Source: Icerya purchasi
Taxonomy: Eukaryota > Arthropoda > Insecta > Hemiptera > Monophlebidae
Reading direction: 5' to 3'
Assembly (NCBI GenBank): GCA_039619475.1
Contig: CM077115.1
Span: 559,270,374 to 559,334,373 of the forward strand
DNA: 64,000 nucleotides
This document shows, piece by piece, positions 50,801-60,981 of the stretch (positions are counted from its first letter, which is position 1; every line of letters starts with the position of its first letter). The notes under the pieces are model-generated. The model saw only the letters and a program-made list of their open reading frames with translations, was not told the DNA's origin and did not search any database. The translations under genes and the position numbers were made by a program.

Positions 50801-52809
50801 TGTAAGATTTCGAAATCGTTTATTTCTATATTTATAATTAATGTTATTATTATTATATTATAATTGCAAACTCTTATTTTGTTGGGAAAACGTGAAAGAG
50901 TAAAAACATAATTTCTAATTCGACTAGCTGTATGAACACTGGTTGTACCTTGTAGGTATATATATGGTTTGAGAAATTATCATTCCTGCGGAAAGAGGGG
51001 GATAATTTTTTTGTGACAGTTTTATCGCAATACATACTATTGTTGGTAACTTAAATATTGTTTATGCGCCGATTTTAAATATGTATAAATATAAGAATGT
51101 TTAAGAATGTTCTAGAAAAATCGGCGTGCGTGTTAATTGATAAGGTACGGGGTAAGTTTCAGCGATTCGACTATATCGTTTGGAATAGCCCATCGTGTAC
51201 CGAAAAATCTTCGTTCGTGTTTGCCACGGTAAATCGATAATAAGTTTTAATTTAGTTGTTAACTAGATCAATTCAGTTGTACACGCGAGTCGGTTCACAC
51301 GAGTCGGTAATGATTCGTCGTCGTTTTTTTTTTTAATCGTTGTCGGAAGAGCACGCCGTCACGTGTATCTTTTTAACCCTAGTCATAATTAATGTCCGCT
51401 CCGTAATTTTGACCAGTATTTCGTTTTTTTGTAATTGTAATATTCAAAAATTTGTTTCATTTGTGTTTTTTTTTTTTTTCTTTATTCAAATACACGCGTT
51501 TCATGGAAATAGGTTTCGTTATTGGACACGTGGTTACCCCGTGATATCTCCACCGGGAGAGATACCGCCATCGAAAGGCGGATTTCGCGAGTCGGTTTTT
51601 TTTTATATACATATTTTTTTTTTGATTAAAAGCCTAAAGCTCTGCTAGGCCGAGCTTCCGGTAATAGCAAGCCGGTATTTTTGCTATTGGCGCCCACAAA
51701 ATAGTTTTCGGACATATATTTTTTTTTGTATTTTTTTGTTATTACTTCGCTTGATCAACTGGCGACTGGAAACGTCGATTTACATCAACTGGCGCTCGGA
51801 ACAGTGACTCCATTTTGGATTTATATCAACGCAGGAGAAAGTTTATTTTTTCATAAATATTAAACATTTTTTTCTTTCTGTGCGTTTTACTTTTAGGCCA
51901 AATGAGGTTAAATCTGAAAAAGCAAAGGCTAACTGACAAATCATTCTGAATAAATTAATGAAATAACTATATAAAAACAAATAGGCGATCGTGCTCATTT
52001 TAACAATTACTCACTTATTGTTTGATCACATTTTGCCTCAACGCGACTTTTCTGTTCAGCAAATACAAAAAGAAAACAAGCAAGCGTACGGATAATTTAG
52101 TATTTGCAACAACATATCATAAGTATCGAAATGCAAACCGAGTAAAGGACCTTGATTGACGTGCCCAAATAAATAAATAAGACTGAGGTCGAAAAAGGTA
52201 ATTCTCATTTAGGTTTTGCAGTCATTACCAATAAGCACATATAGAGAACTAAATATAGCTTCTTTCTTATTATTCACTACCGTCACTAAAGAATTATTTT
52301 TTTTCTCGAAATAAAACCAAAAAACCTTTAGTAAAGAAAGCCGATATGATGAGAAACAGAAGTAAAATAAGTTACTATTATAAATATTTAATGTAAATTG
52401 ATAGAACGATGATTCAAATAACGAATGTCTGCAAATTATTCTTTTTAAAGCTTTGTGTTACTCAAATCCAACCCAGCTGAACTGACAATATTTAGAAAGT
52501 ATTATTGCAATTTAGTGTGATAAGTTAGTAAAAAAACGAAATTCTAGAAAAAAAAATTCGGTTAAAACGTGTTTTGTAACTAACAAACATGTTAATTACA
52601 AAGTGGCTACAGCCATTGACGGTTCTTTTCCTTTTTTTATTAAAAACTATTTCACAGTAGAAAATTAATTAATCGCTTCTGTTTCTCAACTAACTTCTCT
52701 ACTTTTTCTTTTTCCCTACAAAATACGCGTCAAGTATTGCCGAGTCGATTTTTCTAATTATTATAATTTTTTTACGAGCCGCTCGCTTCATTATTAGACA
52801 AAACAAGAA
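47872..52809. other. Transposon interior, 4.94 kb, no coding sequence seen
   Basis: Very AT-rich with no plausible ORF (50,373-50,555 and 51,340-51,648 have no domain). 51,120-51,840 is different: richer in CpG, with three GAGTCGGT (near 51,289, 51,307 and 51,588) and two ATCAACTGGCG motifs 33 bases apart (51,753 and 51,786). The latter resemble the LTR-end/primer-binding junction of gypsy-type elements. This subregion may be a captured LTR fragment or promoter. Confidence 0.5.
51120..51840 (+). other. Possible LTR-plus-leader relic inside the transposon
   Basis: CTGGCGCTCGGAACAGTGAC (51,790-51,809) is similar in form to retroelement primer-binding sites (T-G-G-C-G-C-x-C-G-x-A-C-A-G-x-G-A-C). 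It is preceded by ATCAA, as LTR 3' ends often are, and a second CTGGCGACTGG lies 33 bases upstream. The sequence upstream could be an LTR, but no second LTR or gag/pol is present. Weak evidence. Confidence 0.25.
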
Positions 52810-53839
52810 AAGCTTCTTTCTTATTGGCTTTATTAAAATTTTTACGAAAATAATATTAGTCCAGTGTTTTGAAGATTTAAAATTTTTCTAAAGAAAAAGA
52901 AAGAGGTTAGCCGGGCAGGATGTTTCATGTACTAAACATTCTGTGAGTTAATTTAAAGATTACCATAATTTACATTTACATAATATTAAATTCAAAACAA
53001 AGATATTTAATTTTTAATTTGTAATATCGTATATATTTCTCGCCCAGTATTAACATAAATGTGTTTATGTTTAAAAATTTTTGCGCCTTTGTGTGTCTTT
53101 TTCGATATTTTTTTGAAATCAGGGTTGATTCGTCAAGGAATTAAATATATAATTAAAATCATAGATAACAGATAAAGCTTTAATAAACGTATCCTCAAAT
53201 AAACTTGCTAGATACGAATAAAAGAGAAAGATAATATAAGGAATATGTATCAGAAGCAAAATTCAATCCAGTTATAGTACACTTTAAATGGCGTAGAGTT
53301 GATAGTTTGTAATTTTTTAAATACGGTTGACTATACGATAGCAAAAAAAAAAAAAAAATGAAGAAAACCGACAGTGCATTTGACCGATTATTAATATTAA
53401 TAATTTTCGTCCGTTTCGTATCACTTTTGCTAACGGAACTCTTTAAATTTACATCGCAAAAGTCTGTTTATCAGTATTTCACGCTAAAGTCGTTATTTCA
53501 AAAAAAAAATAGAAAATATTTGAAAAAAGCGAATAACCAAACAAAATCATGTAAAATATGTGTTTTGTGATTATATGTGCATATATAACATGCTGTACGT
53601 GCGGAAAAACTAAATTGTTAACGAAGAAAGTTATTTGAACGAAATTTCTAATAGCAGTATATGGTAACTCGTGTTTCTCACTAACACAGATGATAACATT
53701 TAACGGATGATACCTGAAAATCACCGTAGGTGCTCTGTAAAAAGGTCTGAGTTCGCCTGCGCCCGAAAGAGGCTGCGCCCGATAGAGTCGCGCCCGATAG
53801 AGCTGCGCCCGATAAATCGCGCCCGAAAGAGGGTAACCC
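52810..53839 (-). repeat. Terminal inverted repeat, right arm
   Basis: Reverse complement of 46,849-47,871 with scattered substitutions and small indels (for example ATCATCCGTTAAATG versus ACCATCCGTTAAACG). Inner edge AGCTTCTTTCTTATTGGC. The ORF at 53,358-53,570 (+) inside the arm is not conserved in the other arm and is not a gene. Confidence 0.92.
53759..53826 (-). repeat. Tandem GCGCCCGA array, right tip, five copies
   Basis: Five GCGCCCGA (inverse of TCGGGCGC) with spacers AAGAGGCT, TAGAGTC, TAGAGCT and TAAATC, one unit fewer than the left tip. Confidence 0.9.
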
Positions 53840-53848
53840 TCACTTTTA
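53840..53848. repeat. Transposon target-site duplication, right copy
   Basis: TCACTTTTA, identical to 46,840-46,848. Confidence 0.9.
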
Positions 53849-54506
53849 ATCCGTAACTTTGGCTTTTATCAACAATTTTATTCAACATCCGTTGTAGTTC
53901 TTTCTCGCTAGAGGCAAGAATTAAACTGTCATCCGCATATCGTAGATCATTCAGCGTGACTCCATTTACTTTAAGATTTCCCATATTATCGTTTAGTGCT
54001 TCTTGAAATATTGCCTCCGCATATGAAGAGTAAGGGAGACATGACACAGCCCTGACGCACTCCTTTTTGGATCGCTACTTCCTCTGACATGGTATTTTCA
54101 ACGCGAATTTCGGCAGTTTGATTCCAGTATAGGTGACTTATTATTCTTGAGATTATTCCTATCAATAGGAATACTTTTCAAAATTTCGAACAGTTTTTCG
54201 TGGTTTACGCAGTCAAATGCTTTTTGATAATCGATGGCGCATGCGTAAACATCAACATTCATGTCACGACAGCGTTGAGTTAGTATTCGAATTGCAAACA
54301 AGGCCTCGCGGGTGCCAAAACCGTTTCTCTGTCCCAATGACTGGTTTTGAGTTTTCATCGCGCAGAAAACCCATACCCTGTTTTCGATAGGTACCTGTAA
54401 CTGCCTTCACTAATCTATGAACGTTGAACAGATCGTGATTCCTCTCGTGCTCTTCAATTTCAGCACATTTTTCACTCCAATACCGTTCCTTTGCTTCTCT
54501 ACACAA
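53849..54506 (-). pseudogene. RTE reverse transcriptase, catalytic part
   Basis: Minus-strand frames in order: 54,264-54,506 (linker, EKCAEIEEHERNHDLFNVHR); 54,098-54,358 with QRNGFGTREALFAIRIL and CAIDYQKAFDCVNH (motif A, D-Y-x-K-A-F-D); near 54,020-54,065 GVRQGCVMSPLLF (motif B); then NGVTLNDLRYADDSLILASS (motif C, intact Y-A-D-D). It runs to YGLKV at the insertion point. Frameshifts separate A from B and B from C, so no full RT could be made. Past the insertion edge the frame runs on into the TIR array. Confidence 0.9.
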
Positions 54507-54596
54507 TTTTCGGATGAGTTTGTTCAGGTTTTTATATTGGGGAGGGTTGTTTTTTGTCCTCTCTTCGTTTTTCCATTAAGTCCAGAATCTCATCCG

Positions 54597-55500
54597 TCAT
54601 CCATTTCTGTTTTTTGACATTCTCGTCAAACCGATTTCTTTTTGCATCTCTAAAATAGCTCTTTTTACTTCGTCCCATTCGCTTTTACTCGACTCTTGCA
54701 AGATTTCAATCTTTTCTTTAATAGCGTGTCCAATTTCAGATTTGAATGATTGATTTTTTAGCTTTCCTACATCCGTTTTCCCCTTGAAATCCTTTTTCTG
54801 TTTAATAAATTGGCGTTCCATTTTGAGTTTCATAACAACAAGATTCTGGTCAGAGTTAATGTCTGCACCAGGATAGGTTTTGACCGATTGAACAAATTTC
54901 CTGAATGGGCGATTTAAGAGTATGAAATCAATTTGATTGCGAACAATATTATCTTCACTATCAGCTGGAGATTTCCAGGTATACAATCTTCTTGGATGAT
55001 GTTTTATGAAGGTGTTTGCTACCATAAGCAGTGTATCGGTGCAGAATTGCGATAGTCGATCTCCTCTTTCATTTCTGGTGCCAAGCCCATGTCTGCCAAT
55101 AAGATCTCCTTGCATTGAAATCGCCCATTACAATTGTAATTTCCCCAGGCTTTGTAATATCGATAGCTTCTTGAAGGTGGTTATAGAACTCTTCAGTTTC
55201 ATCGTTTGACTTATCTGCAGGCGGAGTGTAAACTTTGATAATATTCATACGACGATAATATGTTGCTAAAATAAGTATTGCAATGCTGTTGTTCACTGGT
55301 ATGAAGTCGATAACAGAAGGTGCTAATTTATCCGGAACAATAATTGCAATTCCATTTTTATTTGTGCCATCAGTACTGCCAGAAAAATACATATGGACTC
55401 CTTCAGCTTTCAGGACTCCAGTCTCCGGCCACCTAATTTCGCTCAAGCCAAAGGGGTGCCCCGGACTAAGGGCCATTGTTCTATTCTTGTTTTCCATCAT
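54597..55500 (-). pseudogene. RTE apurinic-type endonuclease and linker
   Basis: Two overlapping minus frames (55,069-55,500 and 54,597-55,115). Seen in order: FGLSEIRWPETG (catalytic Glu), YYRRMNIIKVYTPPAD, ITIVMGDFNAR (Asp and Asn), RHGLGTRNERGDRL, RRLYTWKSP, NQIDFILLN, and SDQNLVVMKLKM. The last normally reads S-D-H; here the catalytic His is Gln (codon CAG, + strand 54,846-54,848), so the nuclease would be dead even without the frameshift. The N-terminal block containing the first catalytic Asn is absent: the frame starts MMENKNRTM and joins directly before the Glu block. The Lys-rich linker follows. Confidence 0.9.
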
Positions 55501-55930
55501 AAATGTTCGAGAAGTATACAGCGGTGGTTTCTCCTTGCCTTCCGCCGGTCAATTCCAGTTTTAAGGCGCTGGATACTCGCCTACTCACTCCAAGTACTAA
55601 TACTTGCCTGGGGCCCAGGGTTATGAGTGAGTTGCTAGTGGTCTGCTGTTCTTCTTGCAGATAAGATCGAAGGGTGGCATTTAATGAGATCTGTACTTGG
55701 CAGGTACAGTCCCACCACCAACCCGCTAGTTGGAAAGTCTTGCTTTAGCTTCTCCATCAGTACCAAGCCTACCGAAAAGAGAATTACCACCCCGCACGAC
55801 GTGGACGTACAAGACTCTCCTGGTTATTCCAATTCGTATACTACCTTCTAATGGGGGTTGGCCAGAAGATAGTATTGACTACTGACTAGAGTACCAGCTC
55901 TAGCAGGAACAACCATTTGCCCCGCGGGGC
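55501..55930 (-). other. RTE 5' UTR
   Basis: GC-richer, non-coding sequence between the 5' palindrome and the endonuclease frame. The short plus-strand ORFs over this region are antisense. The element's 5' boundary is set by the target-site duplication next to it. Confidence 0.7.
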
Positions 55931-55941
55931 TTTAGTATGTT
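55931..55941. repeat. RTE target-site duplication, right copy
   Basis: TTTAGTATGTT, identical to 46,129-46,139. Confidence 0.85.
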
Positions 55942-56884
55942 AGTTATATATTTTATGGTCCTAATAGTATTATTTTTATAGTTGTAGTTTCCGCCGATGT
56001 TATGTTCAGCGCTCTTATGTGCTCGAATTTGGAACAGTATAGATATGATCTGGTGAATCTGCTTCGATATTACATTCTCTGCATTTGTCCATCATCATTT
56101 GTTGTGGCCTTTTTTTTTTTTTTTTTTTTTTTTTTTAGATACTCGGCGTGTCGCGATTCTGGACTTGGATTAGTTTGTTCTTCAATCTATCTTCAATTCT
56201 GGGTAATAATCCATACGTTCGTCTTTTCCTATTAATTCTTGCTCATAAGCGTTTTGACACTTCACCAAATATTTCAACTTCACTTCTTTTATTTTCTATA
56301 TTACCATTATTCTATCACTGTGGTTGTTTTTAGTTATTTTTATCTCGTTAATCACTCCCAATTGTAAATCCGCAGGCATAATTCCTGTTAAAACATACGA
56401 AGATGTATAAGATCCTGTTTTATATGCAGATATTATATATTTAAGATAATTATTTTCTTTTTTATTTTCTTTTTTGTAGATGTGACAAGCGCTGAATGAA
56501 GAATTTTCCCATTCACAAATTTTAGACCAAAGCTTCTGTTGTGTAGACCTACTAGTTATGTGTGATATTTTTTGATTTTATCCATGATATAGTCAACATG
56601 TTTACTAAAATTGAGATTTTCATCTAAATACATATATACCCAAATATTTCACTTTTTTTTTTAACTTTCATTGGGAAATGTTTTAGACTGAACGTAAATT
56701 TTCGGAATATTTGGCACTATTCTTGAAATTTTAAAAGAAGAAAGCGACGATTTAGTGAAAATTGCCGAAGTAAGTAAGCCTATTACACGGCATAACAGCA
56801 TTTATAAACAGTTTTTCGTTATTTGTCATTAAATTGAAAATTAAAAAAAATAATAAATAAAACTACGAATTTCGGAATTTGCTG
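55942..56884. other. Unassigned region
   Basis: No gene. Poly-T of 27 at 56,110-56,136. The ORFs at 56,002-56,235 and 56,148-56,333 have no domain. Confidence 0.5.
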
Positions 56885-57175
56885 ATGCACAAGTCAAAAC
56901 TAAAAAGTTGTCCAGGAAAATATTTTTGTTACGCACAGCGTTTTTCTTCTACGCAGAAAGACTTGAAAGTCATCCGAACAAACTTGCTGCTGGACTGCTG
57001 CATGCTGTTAGTGATGGGAGGCGGCTGAAGCGTAACGTCATAGATAAAGACTATGATCGGCTAGGTACCATTGGGTACTTCTCCCTTCAGGCTCAATATT
57101 CTCCCTGTTAAGTATATATTGCTAAATGGCCTAGATGGTCAGTTTTTAATACAACCAAATAAATAGGTAATGAAA
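56885..57175 (+). mobile_element. Jockey-like LINE, extreme C-terminus
   Basis: The frame 56,908-57,111 reads YAERLESHPNKLAAGLL then DGRRLKRNVIDKDYDRLG, the usual last residues of Jockey-type RT proteins (x-H-x-N-x-L-A...R-R-L-K-R). The remaining residues and the first 15 are off-homology. The homologous point of the longer Jockey-like element here is near 62,210-62,320. Confidence 0.7.
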
Positions 57176-57589
57176 AAATAAAACAATAAATCGGAGCAAG
57201 GCGATTTAACCATTTTGAGGATAACATTTATCCCGCGAAACTCTTCAAGGTTCACATCATTTCCTTAAATAGGAGCACATTTTCTGGGGGTATTAAATAT
57301 TCCATCGTTGTCCAAATCATTCGCATGTAAATTTCGTTTCATTTACACTTTTTATAAGCTTTCTAACGGCAGATGGCCTACATTTGTGCGTACAATTTTT
57401 AACTGCGTATCGAATAATGGAATGTCCGTACATTCTGATAAAAACTGTTGAAAGAAATGCTGCCGACAATTTCCTCTAAAAATAAAAATAAACAACATAC
57501 TAAAACGTACGAATCACTCGACAAAAGAGCAGTTTAAAGTGGGGTTAACCGCCATTATTTTCAAAAAATTAAATTAGGAAAAAAAGGGC

Positions 57590-57740
57590 ATCGAAATTTT
57601 AACGGGAAATTTCTGAATAATCTACGGTTCGCAAACGATGCTACAGTTATCGGGCAAAATTTGCGCGAACTAAAAATCGTATTTGAGTTGAATGTAGCGA
57701 ATAAAGAAAAGCACGCTATGAACATAAACAAAACAAAATT
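57590..57740 (+). mobile_element. RTE-like RT fragment around the YADD box
   Basis: Plus frame reading LRFANDATVIGQNLRELK... and INKTK. This corresponds to motif C and the downstream helix of the RTE RT (usual LRFADD-x-V-x-I). The second catalytic Asp region reads F-A-N-D, a D-to-N change at the first Asp. No other motif remains. Confidence 0.6.
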
Positions 57741-57769
57741 TAATAGGCTGCCTTATTTCTCCATTAACT

Positions 57770-58842
57770 AAAGCGATCTCTGCCATCCTCCCAGAGTATT
57801 TATTTCGCCTACACTTGCAAAATCTCTCCCTTCAGCCGTAATTAAACAGGAATTCCATAGTATTGTCAATTCTCTTGTCCCTTCTCATGTAAACATGTTT
57901 TCACTGATGGTTCTAAGGAGCCTGATGGGGTTGGTGCTTCTTTTATTCTTCCAGATTATAACTTCTCTGAATCCTTCTGTCTTCCTTCTTTCTGTTCCAT
58001 ATTTACAGCCGAGCTAATGGCTATTTTACGTTCCATTATTTTTATCTCCTCCAATCGTCTTTCTTCCCAGTTTCTGATCATATCCTACTCCATGAGTGCT
58101 CTTCAAGCCATCTCTTCTCCTCTTCCTAATCATTCCTGTGATTTTACTATTCTCCGCATACGTTCTCTCATTCGGACTCTCTCTTCTCTCCGTGGTATCC
58201 ATATTGGCTTGTTGTGGGTTCCTGGCCATTCTGGCATCTCGGGTAATGAGATGGCTGATTTTTTGGCTCGGGTTGCTGCTTCTTCTACATTCTTCTTCAA
58301 AAAAATCCCATCCTCTAATCTGTGTAAATATATCCATCTCAGATTTTGGTCGGATATGTACCCTTCCTCCTTTTCTAATTGTCGCTCTTTTTATCTGTCC
58401 GTTCAGCCTAATCTTCCTTCAAATCCTTGGTTCCTTCTGTTTCCTTCACTTCCTCATTCTGTTGTTGTCTCCATTGTGCGTTTGCACTTTAACCATTCCT
58501 TGCTACCTTCCTTACGCTTTCGCTAATCATTAGCCTCTACCCCGTGTTGTCCTCTCCATTCAAATGATGCGGTTGTTTGTGACGCCGATCACGTTATTAA
58601 GTGTTCATTTATTTCATTAGAGCGTTCGGCTCTGTATTCCCACCTGCTTGGGCTGGGGCTTCCTGCTCCTTTTTATGCTCGTTATATCCTGTGTCTTTTT
58701 CTTCTACACTTATTATCCCCTCCATTGTTTCCTTCTTATTAACGATAGCTGATCGTCTCACTATATAACTTTCGTTTTCCTTTAATTGTTTCTGGGTGAA
58801 GGTCCTTGGTTGACGAGCCCAATTAAAAAAAAAAAAAAAATG
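57770..58842 (+). mobile_element. LINE family A, copy 4: RNase H and C-terminus (longest copy)
   Basis: The RNase H domain is readable: CKHVFTDGSKEPDGVGASF (57,888-57,944; first Asp), FTAELMAILRS (Glu codon 58,011), ISYSMSALQAI (58,080-58,112; the expected catalytic Asp is Tyr, codon TAC at 58,086), LLWVPGHSGISGNEMADFLA (58,209-58,268; last Asp). Downstream is the zinc-knuckle region CCPLHSNDAVVCDADHVIKC in another frame (58,538-58,597). The 3' end GGTCCTTGGTTGACGAGCCC is followed by poly-A (58,826-58,842). RNase H after RT is a feature of I-, R1- and Jockey-group LINEs; without the RT I cannot place the clade. 5'-truncated and frameshifted after the RNase H. Confidence 0.85.
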
Positions 58843-59639
58843 TAAAAATAAAAATAGACGGGCAAGTTTGTTTGTTTTTTTTTTTTTTTTTTTTTATGGT
58901 TCGGTTTCAGTTAATTATCAAGCAACTTGGGACGTGCAAGTTACCGAATGTGCAGATTAAATCATTTACTTCAAGTCAAAGAGTAGCCATCGAAAACAGC
59001 AGTAAATTAAAATCGCAACAATTAAAATGCCGTATTAAAAAATATGTTTTTTTCTATAAGTGATTCATTTGGAATTTTTAATTGTAATATAGTTAGACTC
59101 GATGCGGTTTGTTTTCTTTTACTTACTTGTTGCAATCGTTGCCGACTGCGGTAAAGACTATTAATGTTATTTAAATATTTTCGGTAAATGGCGCTGTGTG
59201 GGTTTAAAATTTGTTTTTTTAATCCGAATATTTCTACATTTATAATACTTTTTTAAATTACTCTCCGGGATTCGCCGCCTTTTTAATTTCGGAATGTTGG
59301 CTTTTAAGTTTTAAAATTGCGGGAGTTCCCGCTTTTCCTGAATTTGAATACAAGATGAGGTCGATTAAAAAAAAAAAAAAAACAAAACAAAAAGGAAAGA
59401 TCAACTCTCCGGTTACCATAGAACAGGCTACGAATATTTTTGAAAACAATTCTTAACTAATCTATGAACGGAGTCAAGTTAGCCTCCCCGTGACGGAATT
59501 GCAAAATCAAAAATTAGCCAGACGAATTGGTTTTGTGCGAATTCTTCTGATAATTAAAAATTTTGTGCGCCACCATAACAAGGAATGTTTTTAAGAGTAT
59601 GTTTTAAAAATCTTCGAAAAACCATTCGAAAGTCGTATT
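58843..59639. other. Unassigned region
   Basis: No gene. Poly-T at 58,877-58,895 and poly-A at 59,367-59,382. The ORFs at 58,872-59,063 (+) and 59,258-59,449 (-) lack a domain. Confidence 0.5.
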
Positions 59640-60297
59640 GTTTTCATGTCGAACTGTTTTATTAATATCGCATGTCTCGTCTATCTATGTTTTCTAATTT
59701 AGCCAAACCATAAGTTCTTATGAAAATAATGATAGGGTAGATTGAATCGCCACGAATAAAAATACGATTATTAATATTTAAATACACAGCGTGAATTATA
59801 AAACGACACCATATTTCTGCTGATAGATATGTTGCGTGTATTTTGACAATAGCTTCTGTAATTTTGCGTAGTAGTTTTATTGTAGCGGTAAATGTTGAAA
59901 CACTTAAAAAGGATATAGCACAGTAGCCGCAATTTACTGTCACCAAAGTGATTTGTATACCACAAATGGACTACAATACAATTTTCAACAAATTCGGAAA
60001 TGTATTCGTTTGCGGTGGCGATTATAATTCCCAATATATGGGGATCGAGAACAATAAACCCAGCTGAAAAGATACTGTACAAATCGATATAGGATAACGC
60101 ACTTGCTGTTTATCTCCAATGATTCATACATAAATATGGGCACGCGGAATTTCAATAGGCTTCCGGACGTCTTAGATTTGTTTATCTCATTCGTGGCCTT
60201 CAAAGATACAGCAGGGAGTGCAGAATAATCATTGATCTGTCTTCCGATTATGTTCCGGTTGTTGTCACTTTAGATGTAGAAATCGTTCTCAATCAAC

Positions 60298-60548
60298 AGA
60301 GACTCAAAAATCACACCGCTAACTGGAATACCTTTCAAATTTGAAAATAATATTGACTTGAAGGTCAAACTAAAGAACACAAATGACATTGACATAACCG
60401 TTAAGAATTTTTCTAATCTCGTGGAATATGCGTGTAATAATTCTATCAATCACATATCAAAAAAAAAAAAATCTTATTAATATCACCCGTAGAAATAACT
60501 AGTAAAAGAAACCAAGTCAGCAAAGAAAAAGATGGCAGCGTGGTCGTT
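60298..60548 (+). repeat. Inverted duplication, arm 1 (original)
   Basis: Part of the Jockey-like EN-RT linker. Its reverse complement recurs at 60,982-61,235, with matching blocks such as TAGTTATTTCTA, GATTAGAAAAATTCTTAACGG and GACCTTCAAGTCAATATTA. Identity by eye is roughly 80-85% with small indels. Confidence 0.85.
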
Positions 60549-60981
60549 ACCCATCTTTATGCAACAGATACAAAGGGTTACCAAAAACAAACTAAAATTA
60601 AGGAGTATAAAAATAAAATTTTCAATCAGCATAGGCATATTAATGATGGCGAAAAGCGTGTATGGACTTCAATTAAAAGATTGCTAAGTCAACCAGAAGA
60701 ACCATGTAATATTAGGATCAAATAACAGTTGGGTTAAAACAGACAGGGAAAAGGTGAATGCTTTTGCGGGCCACCTTGACACGTTCTTCACCGCACATTC
60801 TGATCGCAACAAGGAGCATTCTGACTATATACAAAGGCCATTAAAAGAACCTTGTCGGTGTGAACACGCTATTAAGGTATTTTCTCTAAGAAAAGTTATA
60901 CGAGAACTTCGTAATATACCGCTACGTAAAGCTCCTGGCTTCGATAAAATTACCGGAGAAATAATCTCGCCACTATCAGAG

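Larger units (their letters stand above)
46849..53839. mobile_element. Long-TIR DNA transposon, Mutator/Foldback-like, non-autonomous
   Basis: A 6,991-bp insertion inside the RTE reverse transcriptase. The ends read GGGGACCGCTCTTTCGGGCGC and, inverted, GGGTTACCCTCTTTCGGGCGC. TIRs of ~1.02-1.03 kb (46,849-47,871 and 52,810-53,839) match by eye at about nine bases in ten. A 9-bp duplication flanks the element. Long TIRs, GGG tips and 9-bp duplications are features of the MULE (Mutator-like) and Foldback group. Tandem repeats near the tips resemble Foldback architecture. The 4.94-kb interior (47,872-52,809) has no ORF longer than ~100 codons and no transposase motif that I can see, so mobility would need a source in trans. 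Its boundaries are exact because the host RTE sequence resumes on both sides. Confidence 0.85.
46140..55930 (-). mobile_element. RTE-like LINE, 2.79 kb, split by a DNA transposon
   Basis: The element reads on the minus strand from 55,930 to 46,140. Its 5' end is the palindrome GCCCCGCGGGGC (55,919-55,930), followed by a ~430-base 5' UTR. Then come an endonuclease, a linker, a reverse transcriptase and a C-terminal domain, ending in a GAA-rich tail (46,140-46,156). An 11-bp duplication (TTTAGTATGTT) flanks both ends, so the copy has its original ends. Removing the inserted element (46,849-53,839) and one 9-bp duplication leaves 2,791 bp, a little short for an RTE. The first endonuclease block (usual G-T-W-N-V-R) is missing, suggesting an internal deletion. 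Several frameshifts: inactive. Confidence 0.85.

Noticed and set aside
53358..53570. 70-codon ORF in the right TIR
   Set aside because: The left arm does not keep the frame, and the sequence is a TIR.
55283..55626. Plus-strand ORFs across the endonuclease
   Set aside because: Shadows of the minus-strand RTE endonuclease and 5' UTR.
58026..58337. 103-codon minus-strand ORF
   Set aside because: Antisense to the RNase H domain of LINE family A copy 4.
59662..60203. Three overlapping minus-strand ORFs
   Set aside because: Antisense to the plus-strand Jockey-like endonuclease, which shows the F-x-x-G-G-D-x-N motif in the correct order with the RT.
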